Assembly: GCA_965211775.1 (NCBI GenBank)
Contig: OZ242974.1
Coordinates: 744,001-808,000 of the forward strand
DNA length: 64,000 bases
Direction of reading: 5' to 3'
From: Thiodiazotropha sp040506975
GTDB taxonomy: Bacteria; Pseudomonadota; Gammaproteobacteria; Chromatiales; Chromatiaceae
The notes beneath the pieces are model-generated. The model was not told the DNA's origin and made no database searches. It saw only the letters and a program-made list of their open reading frames with translations. Each line of letters starts with the position of its first letter. The stretch's first letter is position 1. A program made the position numbers and the translations under genes. Of the stretch, positions 45,197 through 53,947 are shown one piece after another.

Positions 45197-47779
45197 ATGC
45201 ATAAAAACTACCAACCTGCAGCCCTCGAGGCAGAGGTGCAGGCATACTGGGAGACAGAAAAGACCTTTGAGGTCGAAGAGGATCCAAGTAAAGAGAAATT
45301 TTACTCCCTCTCGATGTTTCCTTACCCCAGCGGCAAGCTGCATATGGGGCATGTGCGTAATTACACTATCGGTGATGTGATTGCCCGATATCAGCGTATG
45401 CTGGGTAAAAACGTGCTGCAACCCATGGGCTGGGACGCCTTTGGTCTTCCTGCGGAGAATGCGGCGCTGAAGAACAGGGTTGCTCCGGCCGGGTGGACAT
45501 ATGACAACATCGCCTATATGAAGGGCCAGTTGATTCGGCTCGGTTTCGGCTACGATTGGCGTCGGGAGCTGGCAACCTGTCAACCCGGTTACTATAAGTG
45601 GGAGCAGTGGTTGTTCACCGAGCTCTTCAAAAAGGGTTTGGTGTACCGCAAGCATGCCGTTGTCAACTGGGATCCGGTGGATCAGACAGTTCTGGCCAAT
45701 GAACAGGTCATCGACGGTCGTGGCTGGCGCTCGGGGGCAACGGTCGAGCGGCGTGAGATTCCCCAATGGTTTGTCAAGATCACCGACTACGCGGATGAAC
45801 TGCTGGATGAGATCGATAATCTGGAGGGTTGGCCCGAGCAGGTGCGTACCATGCAACGCAACTGGATCGGCCGTTCCTTTGGTGTCGAGATGGTATTCGA
45901 TATCGATGCATCGGATGAACCCCTGACCGTCTATACAACGCGCCCCGACACCTTGATGGGGGTCACTTATGTCGCCGTCGCCGCTGAACATCCGTTGGCG
46001 TTGAGGGCTGCAGAAATGAATGATCGGCTCGCGGCCTTTATAGAAGAGTGTCGCCGGGGCGGGACCTCCGAGGCCGATCTGGAAACGATCGAGAAAAAGG
46101 GAATTCCGCTGGGGATAGACGCGATCCATCCGGTAAGCGGTGAAGCGGTACCCATCTATGCCGCGAACTTTGTGTTGATGGGATATGGAACGGGGGCGGT
46201 TATGGCGGTTCCGGCCCATGACGAACGCGATCATGCCTTTGCCCGCGAGTATGGAATTCCGATCAAACAGGTGATCTACCCCAGCGAGGGCGCCAATCCT
46301 GATATATCGGCCGCCGCCTATACCGAGCCGGGCGTTCTGCGGGATTCGGGACCCTTTAACGGTCTTTCGTCGGCCGCCGCCTTCGATGCCATAGCGGAGT
46401 GGCTGCAGGAAAGGGGCAAAGGGCAAAAGACCAAACAGTATCGACTGCGTGACTGGGGGGTTTCACGCCAGCGCTACTGGGGTGCGCCGATACCCATGAT
46501 TCACTGTGATAACTGCGGGATTGTTCCGGTGCCGCCGGAAGACTTGCCGGTGCGTCTGCCCGAAGACATCGTCTACGACGAAAACACGATCAATCCGATT
46601 AAAGACGATCCCGCATTCTCAGCCTGCAGTTGTCCGGAGTGTGGTGGAGAGGCGCAGCGGGAGACAGATACCTTCGATACCTTTATGGAGTCGAGTTGGT
46701 ACTATGCGCGTTTTACCTGTCCTGATGCCAATGCCATGCTCGATGACCGGGCGGACTATTGGTTGCCTGTCGACCACTATATAGGCGGTATCGAACACGC
46801 GGTGTTGCACCTGTTATATGCCCGTTTCTATCACAAATTGTTGCGCGATACCGGTCTGGTGAAGAGCGATGAGCCATTCACGCGCCTGTTGACCCAGGGA
46901 ATGGTTGTCGCGGACACCTATTATCGGGATCAGGATGACGGATCCAAGCACTGGTATAATCCGACCGAGGTTGAGGTTGAGCGTGATCAGAAGGGACGCC
47001 CGCTTTCAGCCTGTCTGAAGGAGGATGGCGGACCGGTTATCATCGGCGGCATCGAAAAGATGTCTAAGTCAAAGAACAATGGTGTCGATCCACAGTCGCT
47101 GATCGATCGTTATGGGGCCGATACGGTTCGTCTCTATACCATGTTCACATCCCCGCCGGACCAGTCACTGGAGTGGAATGACGAGGGGGTCGAGGGTGCG
47201 CATCGATTTCTCAAGCGCTTGTGGGCGTTGGCGGAGGCTATCTACGCCGAGCCGATGGCAGCGGAGTCGGTAGCGGAAGAACCGGCTGAATCCCGGAAGA
47301 CGGCACGGCGGGAAATTCATGAGTTATTGAAAAAAGCCCTTTATGACTACGAGCGTCAGCGTTTCAATAATGTCGTGTCTGCCTGTATGGGAATGATAAA
47401 TATTCTCTACAAGCTGGGAGACGCACCAGCGGATCATCAACTGCTGCGAGAAGGCGTATCCCTGGTATTGCGCTTGCTGGCACCGATCGCACCTCACGTA
47501 ACCCACCGCCTTTGGTGTGATCTGGGGTATGGGGATGAGATACTCGACAGCGAATGGCCACAACCCGATGAGGCTGCCCTGAAACAGGAGAGCCTGCCCT
47601 ATGTGGTGCAGGTTAACGGCAAGGTGCGGGCAACCATACAGGTTCCTGCGGATGCCGAGAAACAGGCTATCGAGGCGTTGGCGCTGGCAAATGACAATGT
47701 GCAGCGATTTATCGGTGAGGCTACAGTCAGAAAGATCATCGTGGTGCCGAATAAACTGGTGAATATCGTTGCCAAATAG
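45197..47779 (+). CDS. leuS: Leucyl-tRNA synthetase
   Basis: The 860-residue enzyme has the usual length for bacterial LeuRS. The class I signature HIGH appears as FPYPSGKLHMGHVRNYTIGD (residues about 39-58). The editing (CP1) domain includes VYTTRPDTLMGVTYVAVAAE near residue 245 and GAVMAVPAHDERD. KMSKS appears as IEKMSKSKNNGVDP near residue 620. The C-terminus VVQVNGKVRATIQVPADA matches the tRNA-binding domain. It charges tRNA-Leu and edits misactivated amino acids. The lptE start lies inside its last codons, a common gammaproteobacterial arrangement leuS-lptE-holA. Confidence 0.98.
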   Translation: MHKNYQPAALEAEVQAYWETEKTFEVEEDPSKEKFYSLSMFPYPSGKLHMGHVRNYTIGDVIARYQRMLGKNVLQPMGWDAFGLPAENAALKNRVAPAGWTYDNIAYMKGQLIRLGFGYDWRRELATCQPGYYKWEQWLFTELFKKGLVYRKHAVVNWDPVDQTVLANEQVIDGRGWRSGATVERREIPQWFVKITDYADELLDEIDNLEGWPEQVRTMQRNWIGRSFGVEMVFDIDASDEPLTVYTTRPDTLMGVTYVAVAAEHPLALRAAEMNDRLAAFIEECRRGGTSEADLETIEKKGIPLGIDAIHPVSGEAVPIYAANFVLMGYGTGAVMAVPAHDERDHAFAREYGIPIKQVIYPSEGANPDISAAAYTEPGVLRDSGPFNGLSSAAAFDAIAEWLQERGKGQKTKQYRLRDWGVSRQRYWGAPIPMIHCDNCGIVPVPPEDLPVRLPEDIVYDENTINPIKDDPAFSACSCPECGGEAQRETDTFDTFMESSWYYARFTCPDANAMLDDRADYWLPVDHYIGGIEHAVLHLLYARFYHKLLRDTGLVKSDEPFTRLLTQGMVVADTYYRDQDDGSKHWYNPTEVEVERDQKGRPLSACLKEDGGPVIIGGIEKMSKSKNNGVDPQSLIDRYGADTVRLYTMFTSPPDQSLEWNDEGVEGAHRFLKRLWALAEAIYAEPMAAESVAEEPAESRKTARREIHELLKKALYDYERQRFNNVVSACMGMINILYKLGDAPADHQLLREGVSLVLRLLAPIAPHVTHRLWCDLGYGDEILDSEWPQPDEAALKQESLPYVVQVNGKVRATIQVPADAEKQAIEALALANDNVQRFIGEATVRKIIVVPNKLVNIVAK

Positions 47780-48278
47780 TTCAGTGCATATTCGCCATCG
47801 ACTGCTTTGGAGCGTGCTGATATCGGTCCTTTTCGCGGGCTGTGGTTTCCACCTCAAGGGGTATGGGCAGCTGTCACCCGCACTGAATGGGCTCTATATC
47901 TCCGGTTTTGAGAAACGGGAGAGTCTGGCCGCTGTTCTGTATGACAATTTACGGGGCAGGGGTGCGGTAATGGCCGGTGATGAAGACTCAGCAAAGCTGA
48001 TTATCGAGGTTGTAGAGGAAAGGTTCACCAGCAGAGTACTATCGGTGGATGCCGGCGGCAAGGCGCTGGACAAGGAACTGCATCTATCTGCCTTGATTCG
48101 TGCCAGGGTGCCGGGTAGCGGTGAACCGGGCGTGGAGCAGCAGCTGGATCTGTTGCGTCAGCTCAGTTTCAGTGGCGACGATGAGCTCGGTCAAAGAAGT
48201 GAAACCAGCTTGATGAAATACGATATGCGAAATGAAATGGCGGAACAGATCATTCGTCGTCTCGAAGCCATCAAATAG
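47769..48278 (+). CDS. lptE: LPS assembly lipoprotein LptE
   Basis: The 169-residue lipoprotein has an N-terminal signal with lipobox LFAGC (Cys near residue 25) followed by GFHLKGYGQLSPALNGLYI, the typical LptE N-terminus (GFHLRG). LptE plugs the LptD barrel in the outer membrane and helps place LPS on the cell surface. The TTG start at 47769 overlaps leuS by 11 bp; a GTG at 47784 is a possible alternative. It precedes holA by 20 bp in a conserved order. Confidence 0.92.
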   Translation: MPNSSVHIRHRLLWSVLISVLFAGCGFHLKGYGQLSPALNGLYISGFEKRESLAAVLYDNLRGRGAVMAGDEDSAKLIIEVVEERFTSRVLSVDAGGKALDKELHLSALIRARVPGSGEPGVEQQLDLLRQLSFSGDDELGQRSETSLMKYDMRNEMAEQIIRRLEAIK

Positions 48279-48298
48279 CGAAATATTCGGGATTCCAC

Positions 48299-49309
48299 AT
48301 GCGTCTGCGCAATGAACAACTGGAAAACCATCTGCAGCAACAGCTTGCCCCTGTCTATCTGTTGAGCGGCGACGAACCCTTACAGATGCAAGAGGCGGGG
48401 GATGCGATAAGGCATGCAGCGCATCGGCAGGGATACAGCGAACGTGAAGTCCTGGATCAGACTGGTGGATTTGACTGGTCGAGCCTGAACACTGCCGCCG
48501 AAAGCCTTTCGCTGTTTGGTGAGAAACGACTGCTGGAGCTACGCCTCAATAGTGGAAAACTGGGTGCAGAAGGGGGGAAATCCCTCGGCGCCTACTGCCA
48601 GCGTCCGGCAATCGATACCATCTTACTGATAACACTTCCCAAATTGGAACGGATGCAGGCAAACAGCAAGTGGTATCAGGCGGTTGAGCGGACAGGTGTG
48701 GTGGTACAGATCTGGCCGGTTGAAGGGAAGCGGCTGGCCCCCTGGATCGAGCAGCGCTTGCGACGCGCGGGACTGATACCGGAAACAGGTGTGGTGGAGA
48801 TGCTTGCAGATCGGGTAGAGGGAAATCTGCTTGCGGCCAGCCAGGAGATAGAGAAACTGTTGCTGTTGTATGGTCAGGGTGTGGTTACACCGGAAAAGCT
48901 CATCGAGGCGGTGGCTGATAGTGCCCGGTTCGATATCTTTTCCCTTGTCGATACCCTGCTTGAGGGCGACATCGCCAAGGGGAGCCGTATTCTACAGGGC
49001 TTAAAGGGTGAGGGTGTTGCGGCACCGGTGGTGCTTTGGGCATTAAGCCGGGAGATCCGCCTGCTGGCCGAAATGAGCTTTGAGATAAGGCTGGGCGAGG
49101 GTGTGGACCGGGTAATGGCCAAACACCGTGTCTGGGACAGGCGTAAGCCGATCCTGCGCAGGGCATTGCAACGACAGGTGGATCATTGGCGGCGTCTGTT
49201 ATCGGATTGCGCACTTGCAGACAAGGCAATAAAGGGGCTGGATTCTGCGGATCCCTGGTTGTTGTTTCAACAGCTCGCCAGGGGTATGGCGGGCATACCT
49301 CAGATGTGA
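48299..49309 (+). CDS. holA: DNA polymerase III delta subunit
   Basis: The 336-residue protein starts MRLRNEQLENHLQQQLAPVY followed by LLSGDEPLQMQEAGDAIRHA, the family N-terminus. It continues with GFDWSSLNTAAESLSLFGEKRLLELRL and the AAA+-type lid region EGNLLAASQEIEKLLLLYG. The delta subunit opens the beta clamp in the clamp loader complex. The usual order leuS-lptE-holA is kept. After holA the conserved cluster is broken by an IS1595 copy and accessory genes before proA, nadD and rsfS appear. Confidence 0.95.
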   Translation: MRLRNEQLENHLQQQLAPVYLLSGDEPLQMQEAGDAIRHAAHRQGYSEREVLDQTGGFDWSSLNTAAESLSLFGEKRLLELRLNSGKLGAEGGKSLGAYCQRPAIDTILLITLPKLERMQANSKWYQAVERTGVVVQIWPVEGKRLAPWIEQRLRRAGLIPETGVVEMLADRVEGNLLAASQEIEKLLLLYGQGVVTPEKLIEAVADSARFDIFSLVDTLLEGDIAKGSRILQGLKGEGVAAPVVLWALSREIRLLAEMSFEIRLGEGVDRVMAKHRVWDRRKPILRRALQRQVDHWRRLLSDCALADKAIKGLDSADPWLLFQQLARGMAGIPQM

Positions 49310-49345
49310 CCTGTTCCTCACGGTTCCCAGGGAGACAATGACTTT

Positions 49346-50374
49346 CCTGATTACCCCTAAACCTCAGCCATTCTCAAGAGGCGATATGGCATAGGTGGAG
49401 TGCGAAGAGCGGCAAAAAGCAATCGTTCAATCATGGCGGGTAAATCGAAACGGCGGTTAAACCGATATTCGAACTCAGCAAGATAACGCGACACATGTTT
49501 ATCTCGAATCGCATGAAAAGTACCCAACAGACTGTTTTTGACATTACCCAACATCGTGTTTACCCATTTGAAGCACGAATACTGGACACTTTGGCGCCCA
49601 CCACCCGTCACCATGGGGTTATGATGGCAATCAGCGGTTGTCACGCCACTAAAGTACCAAAGCCCATCGGTAAAGACTTCGCTGCCAGGCATCAAGCAGG
49701 AGCGGGCGTAGCGGGCGATTTCACGTTTGCGGAAGCCCCTTACACGACGCAGTTGAATTTTCATGGGCCTGCCGTCCCGCGTCGTCTCAACAGCAGCTAC
49801 GAAAGGGATTTTGTTGCGCGACCCACGACCACGCTTACCGGCTTGCTCGCCTCCGAGATAAGCATCATCCAATTCGATGCGACCGGCCAGTTTTTTTCCA
49901 CGCTCACGTTCCATCATCACCTGCATCAACTTATGCTTGAGTCGCCAGGCCGTATTGTAGTTCACCCCGATTTCGCGGGAAAGTTGCAGCGCCGAGATAC
50001 TTTTCTTGCGTTGGGTCAACAGATAGATCGCAAGAAACCACGTTCTCAGCGGCAGCTTGGTGCCATGGAAGATGCTGCCGGCGGTCAGGGAAGTCTGATG
50101 ATGGCACTTGTGACATTGATATATCTGACGCTTTTTGAGTTCACAGCTTGTTGTGTTGCCGCACTCAGGGCAGACATAGCCCGTCGGCCAGCGCAAATCA
50201 TACAATGCCTGTCGACACTGATCCTCGGTCCCATATTGTTCCAGAAAATCGTGCAAACCAAGACCTTTTTGAAATTGAATAGTATTTCTCGGCATGATGA
50301 AATCCTCTTTTATTCAGTAGGTTCCATTATGCTTGCACCACAGGCTCAATAGCTGAGCCTCATGAGTAATCAGG
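49346..50374 (-). mobile_element. IS1595-family element, copy 4
   Basis: The element is 1029 bp, with exact 8-bp target duplication ATGACTTT at 49338-49345 and 50375-50382. It lies 36 bp after the holA stop. Confidence 0.96.
49357..50295 (-). CDS. IS1595-family transposase (ISXO2-like), copy 4
   Basis: The 312 residues are full length with all motifs. Private changes are GNTTSCELKK (GNTTGCELKK elsewhere) and LWYFSGV (LWCFSGV elsewhere). Confidence 0.95.
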   Translation of the reverse strand: MPRNTIQFQKGLGLHDFLEQYGTEDQCRQALYDLRWPTGYVCPECGNTTSCELKKRQIYQCHKCHHQTSLTAGSIFHGTKLPLRTWFLAIYLLTQRKKSISALQLSREIGVNYNTAWRLKHKLMQVMMERERGKKLAGRIELDDAYLGGEQAGKRGRGSRNKIPFVAAVETTRDGRPMKIQLRRVRGFRKREIARYARSCLMPGSEVFTDGLWYFSGVTTADCHHNPMVTGGGRQSVQYSCFKWVNTMLGNVKNSLLGTFHAIRDKHVSRYLAEFEYRFNRRFDLPAMIERLLFAALRTPPMPYRLLRMAEV

Positions 50375-50455
50375 ATGACTTTTAATGGGCATAACGCTTA
50401 TTTGTGAACCAGGTCAAGCCATTAATTCTTCCCGCGTAGTCAGATCTGTCACCTA

Positions 50456-50747
50456 GGGCCTGTTAACACTAATCCAATACGCCCTGCTGGGGCTGTTTTC
50501 GTGCCCAGCAAGGCAGAATGAGCGTGGTGTAGTTATTCTACATGAGCGAATGATAACGCCGCTGGGGACGAAAACAGCCCCAGCCCTTCGGGTTGCGCCC
50601 CGAAGGAAGTGCCCTTGGGGTGCGCCTGAAAAAGCGCCACTCGGCGTTGCTCGTTGTTCATTTGGAATCACCAAACCTCTCTCCTCGTGCCTTGATTGGC
50701 GCTTTTTCAGGCACAACAGGGTGCATTGGATTAGTGTTAACAGGCCC
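50456..50747. repeat. 292-bp non-coding element with long terminal and internal inverted repeats (MITE-like)
   Basis: The ends are a perfect 23-bp inverted repeat starting GGGCCTGTTAACACTAATCC (50456-50478 with 50725-50747), extended to about 31 bp with two mismatches. Inside are a second near-perfect 23-bp pair (50487-50509 with 50561-50583), a GTGCGCCTGAAAAAGCGCCA / TGGCGCTTTTTCAGGCAC pair, and a CTTCGGG...CCCGAAG hairpin. No coding frame is credible. No clear target duplication is seen. The nesting of paired arms suggests a folded RNA or DNA, or a non-autonomous mobile element. Related end sequences lie at 44253 and 44951. Confidence 0.8.
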
Positions 50748-50802
50748 GAGGGCCGCTATCCTGGCGGCCTGGGATTCAAACAACATCAACAAGGAGTAGG
50801 TG

Positions 50803-51056
50803 ATGAAAAAAGCCTAATAAATCAAGTTGTTGCGGCTTTAACATTAGGTGGAGTTTGTGGCGCCACAGCCGCTGAAGACATGTTCATGAAGCTGGATCGA
50901 AATGGCGATGGTTTCATCTCCGCAGAAGAGTCGATTGTGAGCGAGGCACTCTATAAGCATTGGTCAACTGTCGATGTCAATAACGACGGCAGAATCGATA
51001 CCGCCGAATTCAGTGCCTTTGAAATCAAAAGTGAAAGTAGCGGAAATAAGGAGTAA
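50803..51056 (+). pseudogene. EF-hand protein gene with frameshift in an A6 tract
   Basis: A strong ribosome site (AAGGAG, 50793-50798) precedes ATG at 50803, followed by six A (50806-50811) and GCC TAA, so translation would stop after four codons. One extra A gives MKKSLINQVVAALTLGGVCG, a normal signal peptide ending ATA-AED. An 84-residue protein follows with two EF-hand loops (DRNGDGFISAEE and DVNNDGRIDTAE). It is clearly paralogous to the intact gene at 51209. Either the gene is off by a 1-base slip, or the run was mis-sequenced, or polymerase or ribosome slippage restores it. Confidence 0.8.
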
Positions 51057-51208
51057 CGCCAAAAACCCATTTTTGCTGGGAATTAAAGTTATGTTTTTGT
51101 GATTGACTTCACTTAAATTCTTCCCCCAGCGGTGTCTCATGAAATACCGGAGGGCCCTGACAGGGCTTTTTGGATCGATAATCATTACATTCCGTTAAGG
51201 AGAACATT

Positions 51209-51460
51209 ATGAATAAAAAAACTATCCTCCATTCTGCAGTAGCTCTGGCAGCAGCAGGTTTTCTTACCGCAGCGGTTGCCGGCGAGGATGCATTCAGCAA
51301 ACTCGACGCTAATGCTGATGGTGCCATCTCTTCTGAAGAGGCGACAGCTCACGAAGCGCTCTATAAGGGCTGGGAAACCGCCGATGCGAATCAGGATGGA
51401 CAAGTTGATGCGGCCGAGTTCAGTGCGTTCGAGGCCAGCAGCGCTCCTGAAGGCAAATAA
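51209..51460 (+). CDS. Exported EF-hand calcium-binding protein
   Basis: The 83-residue protein has a signal peptide (MNKKTILHSAVALAAAGFLT, cleavage after AVA). Two EF-hand loops are visible, DANADGAISSEE and DANQDGQVDAAE, each with Asp at positions 1, 3 and 5 of the loop or close to it and Glu at 12. It should bind two Ca2+ in the periplasm. A clear AAGGAGA ribosome site precedes the ATG. The sequence closely parallels the frameshifted gene just upstream (LYKHWSTVDVNNDG versus LYKGWETADANQDG), so these are tandem duplicates. Confidence 0.87.
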   Translation: MNKKTILHSAVALAAAGFLTAAVAGEDAFSKLDANADGAISSEEATAHEALYKGWETADANQDGQVDAAEFSAFEASSAPEGK

Positions 51461-51484
51461 CTTCGGTAGGGAGTAGGATCCCCT

Positions 51485-51985
51485 TTATTGTGCCGTAATA
51501 CCGGCAGCCAGCTTAGTCTGGTTGCCGGTCTCCGCCTTAACCAGATGGCAATTACTCAGCTGTAGCTGTGGAGGCTGGGTGGAAAAAATAAAGGGTGCGG
51601 TCTTCGACAGTGCACTCAACCCCAGGATCTGACGCGTCTTGCCGGGAAACACCGCGACGTCAACCTCCTTCAACAGACATTCATCGCCGATTCGAACATT
51701 CCAGATCTTGTAGACAGGCACATTCAACTCATCTCCATTGGCCAATACTCCCTTCAGGTTCCGTAAGTAGCGTGGACTGCCACTGGCCTGCAGCTTGCTC
51801 AAAGTGGCCTCGTTGATTGTCATATAACTGGAGCCTGTATCGACCATGAACTCTGTCTCCGGCATGTCTCCGATCTTACCCGCTATGTAGTAGGTGCTGG
51901 CACCCTTGGAGAACATGGGTACATCAAAGATGAACTGCTCCGCCCACAGCTGACCGCAATAACTGAGTATCAACAGGGTGCTTAG
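51485..51985 (-). pseudogene. Retropepsin-like aspartic protease, main part (signal peptide cut by IS1380)
   Basis: The sequence encodes a clan AA single-domain aspartic protease: AGKIGDMPETEFMVDTGSSY (catalytic D-T-G), NLKGVLANGDELNVPVYKI and the second conserved patch QILGLSALSKTAPFIF. It would be exported to the periplasm or anchored in the membrane. An IS1380 copy lies after the sixth codon of the original gene. The intact start MIKTLLSTLLILSYCGQLWA is recovered by joining 53564-53546 to 51981 downwards, giving 171 residues. At present the frame could start only at a TTG inside the IS (52030), producing MNYTGFTLFICEIFG fused to LSTLLILSYCG, still hydrophobic but without a visible ribosome site. 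Confidence 0.88.
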
Positions 51986-53545
51986 CCCGAATATTTCACA
52001 AATAAAGAGGGTAAAACCCGTGTAGTTCAATAGAATTCAGTTACTTAGGCTGAAATTGAACGAGGTTTTGCCTGTGACAGAATGTACCCAAGGTCGTTTT
52101 GCTTTTCCAGCGGTAAAACGCCGCCAGGTTGAAGCGGATTTTTCCGGTGGTGATATCAGCAGTGATGGCGGCGTGTTGTTGCTACGACAAGCGGACCGAC
52201 GGCTGGGATTGCTTGAAGCCGTCAATGACACTCTCGCTGATCCACGCGATGGCCGCTATGTGCAACATGATCAGATTTCTCTACTACGCCAGCGGGTCTA
52301 TGCCCTGTGCCAGGGCTATGAAGACCTCAACGATCACGACAGTCTGCGACAAGATTTGGCCTTTCAGACGGCCGTGGAACAGGATCAGGCACTGGGCAGT
52401 TCACCCACGCTCTGTCGCTTGGAGAATCGGTCAGATCGGGCAACCGCTGTCGCGATCCATCAGGTCCTGATCGAGCAGTTCATCGCCTCGTTTGCCGAGC
52501 CACCCGAGGAGTTGATCCTGGACTTCGACGCCACCGATGACCGGGTTCACGGCCTGCAGGAAGGCCGCTTCTTCCACGGTTACTACGATAACTACTGCTT
52601 TCTCCCGTTGTACGTGTTTTGCGGCGAACAACTGCTGGTCAGCTATTTGCGCCCGAGCAAGATCGACGGGGCGAAACATGCGTGGGCGATCCTCGCCCTG
52701 CTGGTCAAACGCTTGCGTCAGGCGTGGCCGGCGGTGCGGATCATCCTGAGAGCCGACTCGGGCTTCTGTCGTCACCGCATGCTGCGCTGGTGTGAACGCC
52801 ATGGCATTGGCTACATCGTAGGCCTGGCGCGCAACCACCGCCTGCAACGGATGATCGAGGAAGACTTCACTGCAGTCGAGCAATGCTTCAAGGCCAACGG
52901 ACAGAAGCAACGCGTCTTCCTTGGCCTGCGCTACGGTGCACGCAGCTGGCGCCGTCGACGCGCGGTGATCGCCAAGCTGGAGGTGAGTGAGCGAGGGCGT
53001 AATCCCCGATTTGTCGTCACCAACCTCAACGGCGATGCCCAAACCCTTTACGACGACGTCTATTGTGCGCGGGGCGAGATGGAAAACCGCATCAAGGAAC
53101 AACAGCTGGGGCTGTTTGCTGATCGCACCAGTGCACATCATTGGTGGACCAATCAGTTTCGCTTGCTGCTGTCGAGCCTGGCCTATGTGTTGATGGAAGC
53201 GATTCGCCGCTTGGCCTTACAGGGTACAGAACTGGCCAAGACCCAGGTCGGCACGCTGCGGCTTAAACTACTCAAAGTGGGTGCGGTGGTGATACGCAAT
53301 ACCCGGCGTGTCCGCTTCCTGCTCTCCAGTGTCTTTCCTTACCAGGCATTGTTCTTCAGTGTGGCCGAACGGCTGGAGCCAGGATAGCACGCGATGAGTG
53401 CTGCCCCGGCACGTTGATAAATAACGGGGTAAGGGGAAGCTGTGCCTGTCAGCCAGAAATCGGGGCGTTTGGAGCCGGTATCATCCTGTTTCTCGTCCCG
53501 GCCTTCTCCTCGTGCCAGTATCGGCAAATGGATGAAATATCCGGG
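51986..53545 (+). mobile_element. IS1380-family element, copy 3
   Basis: The element is 1560 bp with termini CCCGAATATTTCAC at 51986 and GATGAAATATCCGGG ending at 53545. The 4-bp duplication TTAG is at 51982-51985 and 53546-53549. Its transposase is identical to copy 2, in inverse orientation some 32 kb away. Seen from the transposase strand, both copies target TTAG. Confidence 0.96.
52056..53387 (+). CDS. IS1380-family transposase, copy 3
   Basis: The 443 residues are identical to copy 2, with all catalytic motifs (LILDFDATDDRVHG, LRADSGFCRHR, MENRIKEQQLG). The TTG at 52056 or the GTG at 52074 is the probable start. Confidence 0.95.
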   Translation: MNEVLPVTECTQGRFAFPAVKRRQVEADFSGGDISSDGGVLLLRQADRRLGLLEAVNDTLADPRDGRYVQHDQISLLRQRVYALCQGYEDLNDHDSLRQDLAFQTAVEQDQALGSSPTLCRLENRSDRATAVAIHQVLIEQFIASFAEPPEELILDFDATDDRVHGLQEGRFFHGYYDNYCFLPLYVFCGEQLLVSYLRPSKIDGAKHAWAILALLVKRLRQAWPAVRIILRADSGFCRHRMLRWCERHGIGYIVGLARNHRLQRMIEEDFTAVEQCFKANGQKQRVFLGLRYGARSWRRRRAVIAKLEVSERGRNPRFVVTNLNGDAQTLYDDVYCARGEMENRIKEQQLGLFADRTSAHHWWTNQFRLLLSSLAYVLMEAIRRLALQGTELAKTQVGTLRLKLLKVGAVVIRNTRRVRFLLSSVFPYQALFFSVAERLEPG

Positions 53546-53564
53546 TTAGAAGTGTTTTGATCAT
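53546..53564 (-). pseudogene. 5' fragment of the retropepsin-like gene (first six codons)
   Basis: On the minus strand ATG ATC AAA ACA CTT CTA A runs into the TTAG duplication and the IS1380 end. Joined to 51981, it completes the signal peptide of the protease gene. Confidence 0.8.
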
Positions 53565-53947
53565 GGTCGTAGGCTTTGCTCAATATGTATCTGTACCCAC
53601 TACATAGATCGGTTGGATTTTGTTGAACTTAAGTAATTTGGTGATCAATAGTGGCAATAATTCGATCCCGTGGCGGCAATCAGCTTCTATTAGCCTTTGC
53701 CATGGATATCACGGTGAGATAATTACTGAGAATTATCAATAAGATGTAAAGGGTCTGCAGTATACTCCCATAATAAGAATATGGTTTTCGAGATGCACGC
53801 ATCTGAGAACCTGCCGTACTGCGGTTCAGGGTGAGGAGCGGATCAAGTATGGCGTTATTTTGTGCGAGATTTGTTAAAGTTAACAGTTTAATCGATCCAG
53901 CCGCCGAAACCTTGGCGGCAGTACTTAACGAGACAACCATTACGATC
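53565..53947. other. 383-bp intergenic region between the split protease gene and proA
   Basis: The region is A+T-rich and holds the promoter regions for proA and the divergent protease gene. It contains a palindrome at 53718-53737, GATAATTACTGAGAATTATC, with perfect 7-bp arms that recall Fur-type operators. No gene is seen. Confidence 0.4.
53718..53737. promoter_or_regulatory. Palindrome resembling a Fur-type operator
   Basis: GATAATT at 53718-53724 and AATTATC at 53731-53737 are separated by 6 bp. The Fur consensus is a 19-bp site of GATAAT repeats; this 20-bp palindrome is similar but has a longer centre. It lies upstream of both the protease gene and proA. Confidence 0.25.

Noticed and set aside
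37055..50374. Composite transposon formed by IS1595 copies 3 and 4
   Set aside because: Each copy has its own perfect 8-bp duplication of different sequence, so they inserted independently and not as one unit.
50550..50800. Start of the EF-hand gene upstream, inside the 292-bp element
   Set aside because: The open frame through the repeat is fortuitous; the real ribosome site and ATG are at 50791-50805, in another frame.
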